Origin: Mycobacterium sp.
Lineage (GTDB): Bacteria > Actinomycetota > Actinomycetes > Mycobacteriales > Mycobacteriaceae
NCBI RefSeq assembly: GCF_019247635.1
Contig: NZ_JAFBAR010000081.1
Span: forward strand, 1 to 64,000
DNA: 64,000 nt
Direction: 5' to 3'
How positions within the stretch are numbered: position 1 is the first letter of the stretch; each line of letters opens with the position of its first letter. The position numbers and the translations under genes are program-made. Shown piece after piece: positions 59,832 through 64,000 of this stretch. The notes under the pieces are model-generated. The model was given only the letters and a program-made list of their open reading frames with translations. It was not told the DNA's origin and made no database searches.

Positions 59832-60221
59832 ATGGATGCTGTGAAGCGAACGAGACCCTGGGTTCGGCTGTGCACCAGCGTGCTGGCAGGTGGCGGGTTG
59901 GCCCTATCCGCTTTCGGACTGGTCGACGGCTCCGACTCCAGGGCCCAGGCGACCCCGGCCCCGAGCTATCACTGGTGCCCAGGCGATCAATGGGACCCGG
60001 GGTGGGGCAACGTCGAGGACTGGGACTGGAATCGCTGCCACGACTGGCAACACGCGGGCGGTCCATTCGGTCCGGCGGGCTGGGGACCATGGGGCCCCCC
60101 GCCGCCGTGGGCGCCGCCGCAACCGCCTCGACCGTCCTGGGCGCCGGGGGCCAACCTGATGTGGAACCCCACTGCCAATGACTGGGGATTCTGGAACAAC
60201 GGAGTATGGACTCCGATCTAG
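59832..60221 (+). CDS. Secreted Trp/Pro/Gly-rich protein
   Basis: The 129-residue protein begins MDAVKRTRPWVRLCTSVLAGG; GTG 59841 (KRTRPW) is an alternative start. A basic tip, a hydrophobic stretch LCTSVLAGGGLALSAFGLV and an AQA cleavage site at about residue 40 form a signal peptide. The mature part is very rich in Trp, Pro and Gly (GWGPWGPPPPWAPP, WNPTANDWGFWNNGVW). It has two Cys that may form a disulfide. Similar small secreted proteins are common in mycobacteria; function unknown. GCATCC-N9-GGATGC (59819-59839) places the start codon in a possible hairpin. Confidence 0.75.
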   Translation: MDAVKRTRPWVRLCTSVLAGGGLALSAFGLVDGSDSRAQATPAPSYHWCPGDQWDPGWGNVEDWDWNRCHDWQHAGGPFGPAGWGPWGPPPPWAPPQPPRPSWAPGANLMWNPTANDWGFWNNGVWTPI

Positions 60222-60695
60222 CCGACGTATGAGCCGGATGCGGCTGTAGCCTGCGGTGCGGCCGCATGCCCGGCGCCCGGCACAGAGCCCGGGAAGCCGC
60301 CCGCGCGGCGCGCCCTCACTCGCCTGCGGGCCTGGCGTTTCCCTGCGACGCAGAATCCGAACCGTCGGGATTGTCGGACGCCCCGTCGGAGTCGTTCTGA
60401 GGCTCGTCGACAGATGCGGCTTGCGGGGGCTGTTCGTCGCCTTCTGGTGGCGGCTGTTCGGCGGTGGTCACTAGCTCTCCGTCCGTGCGTTGGGGTTGAT
60501 GTCAGCTACCCAGGTTCGCGGCGCAGGAAACTGCAAAACTCGCTGGCGAATGCCGAACTAACCAACGGCAACATGATAGGTATCGGTGCGCTTTATCTGC
60601 CGTGTAGCTGTTCGTGGGCGCTGGCCAGCGTGTTTTTCGGAATCACTGGACACATGACGGACCTGGCCGCGGATAATCGGCAGGTGGCGTCAACG
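60222..60695. other. 474-bp gene-poor interval
   Basis: No convincing gene was found. A minus-strand frame from GTG 60471 to TGA 60316 gives a 51-residue acidic Gln/Pro/Asp-rich peptide (TTAEQPPPEGDEQPPQ), possibly the tail of a lost gene or a chance frame. GATAAT near 60672 may be the -10 box for the pseudogene that follows. Confidence 0.4.
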
Positions 60696-61220
60696 GTGAC
60701 GAATCTAGTTCGGCGGGTGGGGACGACGCTGGCGTGCGCGGTGATGACGGTCGGGGCGGGCTCGATAGCCGCGCACGCCGACGACAATCCCTCGCTGCCG
60801 GCGTTTACCCCGCACCCGTCGGAGTGGTAACCGAATTACAACGGTGTGCCCGTACAACCTGTGGCAGGTTCGCGTCACCCCGGAGCAGATCACCGCCGAG
60901 CGCGATGCCTGCCAGTGGTTCAACGCGCAGTACGGCACGCTGATGGGTCAGGTGTTCGGATTCCAGCACTACCTCGCAGACCACCAAGACCTCTGGACGG
61001 TCCCCGGTGTGCAGGCCGCGGGTGGCACGGTCAAGGCCAACCTGGACCAGTCCGCGGCTTTCCTCAATTCCCGGGTGCACACCCTGTACGTCACCAACTA
61101 CCCGGATCAAAGCCAGTATTCGCCGCTGTACAACGGCGATTCTTTCTACCACTTGTGGTTTCAGTTCACCCAGATCAGCGACAAGATCAACCAGAAGCCG
61201 GCGTGTGCAACGGCGCCTAG
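60696..61220 (+). pseudogene. Broken gene for a secreted mycobacterial protein
   Basis: GTG 60696 opens a signal peptide (TNLVRRVGTTLACAVMTVGA, then GSIAAHA) followed by DDNPSLPAFTPHPSEW. A TAA at 60828-60830 stands where CAA (Gln) would fit. One extra base near 60841 then shifts the frame to CPYNLWQVRVTPEQITAERD and onward to FQFTQISDKINQKPAC. A final shift near 61200 gives a short end NGA-stop at 61218-61220. One nonsense change and two frame changes indicate decay. Product and family are otherwise unknown. Confidence 0.7.
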
Positions 61221-61247
61221 CGCATGGCGTCACCGAGCGTGCGCTAA

Positions 61248-61275
61248 GGGCGAGAATTTGGCCAAATTCTCGCCC
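61248..61275. repeat. Perfect 28-bp palindrome, possible bidirectional terminator
   Basis: GGGCGAGAATTTGG is followed directly by its complement to 61275, between the pseudogene end and the convergent hydrolase end. GAGCGTGCGCT before it and AGCGCGCTC after it extend the hairpin imperfectly. A partly similar unit (GAGCCTGCGCTCAGGGACGA) lies at about 61325-61345. It fits a stem-loop terminator or a dispersed intergenic repeat. Confidence 0.6.
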
Positions 61276-61375
61276 TCACTTCACACTCAGCGCGCTCGCC
61301 CACGCGCCCCACCCACCCATCGTCGAGCCTGCGCTCAGGGACGAAAAAAATCACCGCCACGTCACACTCGCTGAG

Positions 61376-62332
61376 TCAGCCCCATTGTGCCGCAAATGAT
61401 TCGACGACCTCAACCAGCTGATCGGCGGCTTCCCAATTCAGCAGGTGCCCAGCACCGGGCACCGTGACAAGCCGCGCGCCGGGTATGCCCGCGGCGAGTC
61501 GGCGCGAGTGGCTCGGCGGCGTCGTGCGATCCGCGGAACCGACCATCACCACGGTCGGCACAGCGATCTCACCCAGCCGCGGATACCGGTCCTCGCGGGA
61601 GAACGCCTGCACGATCGGGACCAGCGGTCCATGCTCGTCAAGGTGCTGCCTGAACGCCTCGAGAAACACCGAGACCATCGCCGGCGAGGGGCACGATCCG
61701 CATTGTGCCGACAGGAACAATGTCCCGAAGGTGTTGTTCCGCAACAGCTTTCTCAGTATCCCGCTTTCCATCAGTGGGATCTGCAGCCGATTCTGCGGCG
61801 CGCCGTCGAAGACCCGGCCCGCCCAAGTCGCGAACGGCACAAACCCGCGCAACCGCCGCACCAGCTCGGGGTGGTCGATCATGGCCCGGATGCTGACGAA
61901 TCCGCCCATCGAGTGGCCGACGAGCACCCCGTCACGAACATCGAAGTGCTCGAGCACCGCGGCGACGTCGTCGCCCATCAGCCGCGATCCGATGCCATCG
62001 GACCCCAGCGTCGAACGCCCATGACCGCGCTGGTCGAACGCGATCACGCGGTAACCCCGCGCCAGCAGCTGGTCCCACACGACGTTCCACTCGAGCGCGT
62101 CGGCGGTGTAGCCATGGACAAGGACCACCGTGCGCCCGTGCCGCGCGATCAACGCGCGCAACACCGTCCCGTCCGGGCGGGTGATCAGGACCTCCTCACC
62201 CGCTGGTTCGGCGGAAAGTCGTTCGCGCGGATAGGGGTCCGGATTACGCTCGATCCAGGCGATCCGCGCCCGCGCACCGGCCCAACCAGCCAAACCGAGC
62301 GCCGCGCAACATACTCCGACGACCCAGACCAT
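61376..62332 (-). CDS. Membrane-anchored alpha/beta hydrolase
   Basis: The 318-residue product starts at ATG 62332 (MVWVVGVCCAALGLAGWAG), chosen because it overlaps the upstream stop by one base (TGATG); an ATG at 62380 would overlap 49 bp. An N-terminal hydrophobic segment anchors it. The hydrolase core has VVLVHGYTADALEW (oxyanion loop), GHSMGG with Ser141, GSADRTTPP with Asp, and GAGHLLNWE with His. It is a lipase/esterase-type enzyme, translationally coupled to the CtaG-like gene and not obviously part of the catabolic island. Confidence 0.84.
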   Translation of the reverse strand: MVWVVGVCCAALGLAGWAGARARIAWIERNPDPYPRERLSAEPAGEEVLITRPDGTVLRALIARHGRTVVLVHGYTADALEWNVVWDQLLARGYRVIAFDQRGHGRSTLGSDGIGSRLMGDDVAAVLEHFDVRDGVLVGHSMGGFVSIRAMIDHPELVRRLRGFVPFATWAGRVFDGAPQNRLQIPLMESGILRKLLRNNTFGTLFLSAQCGSCPSPAMVSVFLEAFRQHLDEHGPLVPIVQAFSREDRYPRLGEIAVPTVVMVGSADRTTPPSHSRRLAAGIPGARLVTVPGAGHLLNWEAADQLVEVVESFAAQWG

Positions 62333-63279
62333 CAACGCCGGCGGTATCGCTCGCGCAGTTGCGGATCGTTCTCCCACCACAACCCCGACGGGGCGCCGCC
62401 GTCGTCCTCGACCGCCTCGGCTGCGTCGGCCGCGTCCAACTCGGCATCCACCCGGGTCGCGTGCTCCTTCTCGTCACGCGACAGCGCGCGCATCAACAGC
62501 AGCACGAACGGCACCCCGACCACGTCGCCGAGGATCCACAGCACACCGGCACCTATGGTCTGGTCCAACCGCGCATCGGGACCCCAGGAGCGTTGCAGCC
62601 CCGAGTAATACGCCGCGGCGATCAATGGCCCCTGCCAGATGACCAAGCCCAGGATGCCGTCACCGAGGGCCTCACCGACGGTAAGTAGCAACGAGATCAG
62701 CTGAGAATACTTGCGCGGCACAGGATCCGCTTGCAACCGGGCGTAAAAATACCCAAATCCAACGGCTACCAACAAAAGTCGAGTGGGCGCTCCGACCCAT
62801 TCGCTGCGCAACGCCGCCGTGTACCAGGGCGTCAGATAAAGCAACCACGGCGCGCCCAGCATGGCCAGCGACGTGGTCGACGGGTGTAACAGGACGCGGG
62901 CAAAACGGCTCGCCAACAATCGATCGACCCGCGCTGCGCCGGCCGGGCCCAGCCCGGCACGCACCACGGTGACGGGCTTGGCCTGTGCGATGAAGACCGG
63001 GACCACGTAGAGGAGCAGCAACACCTGCAGCGCGCGCATCCAGAACAGGACGTAGGCGTAGGCACCTACCGCGCTCATGGTGGCCAGGACCCACACCACG
63101 AGGCCGACGCCAAAGCACCACGCCCGCCCGGATTCGACCGGCTTCGCCCCCGCCCGCCGATAGCACCACGCGTATCCGGCGGCGAGCAGCACGATCACCA
63201 CCGCCGAGGGCGCGTCGAGATGCGTGGTCCGCAAGACAGCGGCCCAGGTCAGTGGGCCGGGGTCGACATCCATGTCCAA
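62332..63279 (-). CDS. CtaG-type cytochrome c oxidase assembly protein
   Basis: The 315-residue polytopic membrane protein shows six or seven hydrophobic helices, for example VVIVLLAAGYAWCYRRAG, VLLLLYVVPVFIAQAKPV and LLLVAVGFGYFYARL. Conserved points are the W-x-R-x-L-Q motif (FWMRALQVL) and GDGILGLVIWQGPLIAAAYY, in line with the caa3_CtaG family (DUF1404-like) of actinobacteria. The charged C-terminus ends WWENDPQLRERYRRR. It probably assists copper insertion into cytochrome oxidase or acts in copper homeostasis. Confidence 0.83.
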   Translation of the reverse strand: MDMDVDPGPLTWAAVLRTTHLDAPSAVVIVLLAAGYAWCYRRAGAKPVESGRAWCFGVGLVVWVLATMSAVGAYAYVLFWMRALQVLLLLYVVPVFIAQAKPVTVVRAGLGPAGAARVDRLLASRFARVLLHPSTTSLAMLGAPWLLYLTPWYTAALRSEWVGAPTRLLLVAVGFGYFYARLQADPVPRKYSQLISLLLTVGEALGDGILGLVIWQGPLIAAAYYSGLQRSWGPDARLDQTIGAGVLWILGDVVGVPFVLLLMRALSRDEKEHATRVDAELDAADAAEAVEDDGGAPSGLWWENDPQLRERYRRR

Positions 63280-63302
63280 CAGCGTATTGCGCTACGCCGC
63301 TG

Positions 63303-63656
63303 CTACACCCCGTCGGGTTTAGGTCCCGGGACTCCACCATCGGTGATGGCCTTGGGGCAGTACGCCTCGGCCGCGATCGCCGCGAACTTGCCGGCACCGT
63401 CGCCCTGGAATCCCGGGTTATTGTCCTGCAGGCTCTTGACGACGTCCGCGCCACTCATCCCCGATGCGACCAGACTGCACACCGTCTTGCCGGCCCTGAT
63501 CGCACTTTCCGGATCTTGATACGTCACGCCGGCTTGTCTGAGTGTGACCAGGAAGGCTTGATCGGTGCTGTCGAGGTCCGCCTTGGCCGGGGCCGCCGTG
63601 CCGAACACGGCACCCGTTGCCACGCCGAAGCTTGCCAACGCCAATACGAGTCTCAT
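63303..63656 (-). CDS. Secreted DUF732 family protein
   Basis: The 117-residue protein starts at ATG 63656 (MRLVLALASFGVATGAVFG) with a signal peptide ending at about AKA (residue 26). The mature part DSTDQAFLVTLRQAGVTYQDPESAIRAGKTVCSLVASG and the later AAEAYCPKAI, with two Cys, match the DUF732 family, abundant and almost restricted to mycobacteria. Function is unknown; it is a helical extracytoplasmic protein with one disulfide. This supports the assignment to Mycobacteriaceae. Confidence 0.87.
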   Translation of the reverse strand: MRLVLALASFGVATGAVFGTAAPAKADLDSTDQAFLVTLRQAGVTYQDPESAIRAGKTVCSLVASGMSGADVVKSLQDNNPGFQGDGAGKFAAIAAEAYCPKAITDGGVPGPKPDGV

Positions 63657-63758
63657 GACCCGGCAATTCTGCCAAAGCGGTGGCCAGTGCGCATCCGCTG
63701 CGGAAAACCGGACCACACCGGGGATCCGGCCAGCAGGTTCCATATTTGGGACGGCTTG

Positions 63759-64000
63759 CTAGGCCGCCGGCGCTCGCGAGAATCGCGTCGATCGGGCGGG
63801 CGGGCGACGGCTTCCCGGCGACCCGGGTAGCTCGTCGACCGGTCGCCGCTCCGGGGTCTCCCAGACGTCGCCGTCGAGAACGCCGGGCAGGTTAGCCTCG
63901 CTGGCGACAAAGACCGGCAGTACGTCCCGCGCGTATTGACGGTGAAAATCCTTCAGCGCCGCGAACGCCCACTTGCTCAGCAGACAAATTGCGGTGAGGT
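63759..64000 (-). CDS. C-terminal part of an unidentified protein
   Basis: An open frame enters from the window edge and ends at TAG 63759-63761, giving 79 residues. LTAICLLSKWAFAALKDFHRQYARD looks like the end of an amphipathic or membrane segment, followed by VLPVFVASEANLPGVLDGDVWETPERRPVDELPG and an Arg/Pro-rich tail. The family is not recognised. It is transcribed in the same direction as DUF732 and the CtaG-like gene. Confidence 0.5.
   Translation of the reverse strand, partial: LTAICLLSKWAFAALKDFHRQYARDVLPVFVASEANLPGVLDGDVWETPERRPVDELPGSPGSRRPPARSTRFSRAPAA

Noticed and set aside
60414-60695. Upstream part of the open frame before 60696, with a hydrophobic stretch, as a transporter fragment
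   Set aside because: The hydrophobic segment is short, has no family motif and has no start site. The signal-peptide start at 60696 explains the coding part better.
1-64000. Search for CRISPR repeats, tRNA/rRNA genes, transposases and attachment sites
   Set aside because: No regular repeat-spacer array, cloverleaf-like gene, transposase frame or paired direct-repeat boundary was recognised by eye. A tRNA and IS database scan would be needed to exclude short remnants.

Overview
The window is high-GC actinobacterial DNA, most likely from a Mycobacterium or Mycolicibacterium species (inference). Supporting features are frequent GTG/TTG starts with 1-4 base overlaps between genes, F420-type luciferase-like enzymes, a mycofactocin-type SDR and NDMA-dependent alcohol dehydrogenase, several P450s, a DUF732 protein, a CtaG-like protein, and TANNNT -10 boxes placed 6-8 nt before start codons (leaderless transcripts). 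No rRNA, tRNA, CRISPR array, insertion sequence or origin was seen.

About 59 of the 64 kb is a catabolic island for CoA-activated compounds. From 1 to 9942 there is the start of an acyl-CoA ligase, an SDR, an enoyl-CoA hydratase, and a long plus-strand operon (double-hotdog dehydratase, three enoyl-CoA hydratases, acyl-CoA dehydrogenase, ligase, and an SDR pair whose first member lacks the catalytic residues). Positions 9943-11548 are decayed: two remnants of luciferase-like genes flank an amidohydrolase split by one in-frame TGA. From 11548 to 16475 a minus-strand operon carries an amidohydrolase, two acyl-CoA dehydrogenase subunits and a ligase. From 16742 to 23077 are a further dehydrogenase, an F420-type oxidoreductase, a Cys-less isochorismatase-fold protein, an intact amidohydrolase, a MaoC hydratase, an SDR and a VOC protein. 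From 23189 to 27042 are a tandem-fused CaiB-type CoA-transferase and an aldehyde dehydrogenase.

The centrepiece is 27281-34016: P450, FadE, hotdog hydratase, DUF35 protein, FadE, second hotdog hydratase, Ltp2-like retro-aldolase and a TetR regulator. The order matches the mycobacterial igr (cyp125-fadE28-fadE29-chsH2-chsH1-ltp2) side-chain operon, except that ChsH2 is split into two genes. From 34013 to 47523 come a P450, a CoA-transferase, SnoaL-like and VOC proteins, a ligase, SDRs, a dihydrodipicolinate-reductase-like (DAPR-like) oxidoreductase, an F420-type enzyme, an azoreductase and a Bfd-like ferredoxin. From 47520 to 59739 are three more DAPR-like enzymes, a P450, a signal-less periplasmic-binding-fold protein, a second TetR, an amidohydrolase, an SDR, an aldehyde dehydrogenase and the NDMA-dependent alcohol dehydrogenase. 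From 59832 to the end the content is ordinary mycobacterial: secreted proteins, a secreted-protein pseudogene, an alpha/beta hydrolase, a CtaG-like protein and DUF732.

Two operator families appear to divide the island. GAGAAY-N4-RTTCTC (perfect at 38283-38302 and 46590-46609) recurs at about a dozen promoters between 280 and 54949. A 21-bp element of the form CAACMTACA...GTTG occurs four times between 50656 and 54248, including in front of the TetR gene at 54263. The overall picture is a modular acyl-CoA pathway for an unknown branched or cyclic substrate under two TetR-type regulators. The substrate cannot be read from the sequence.
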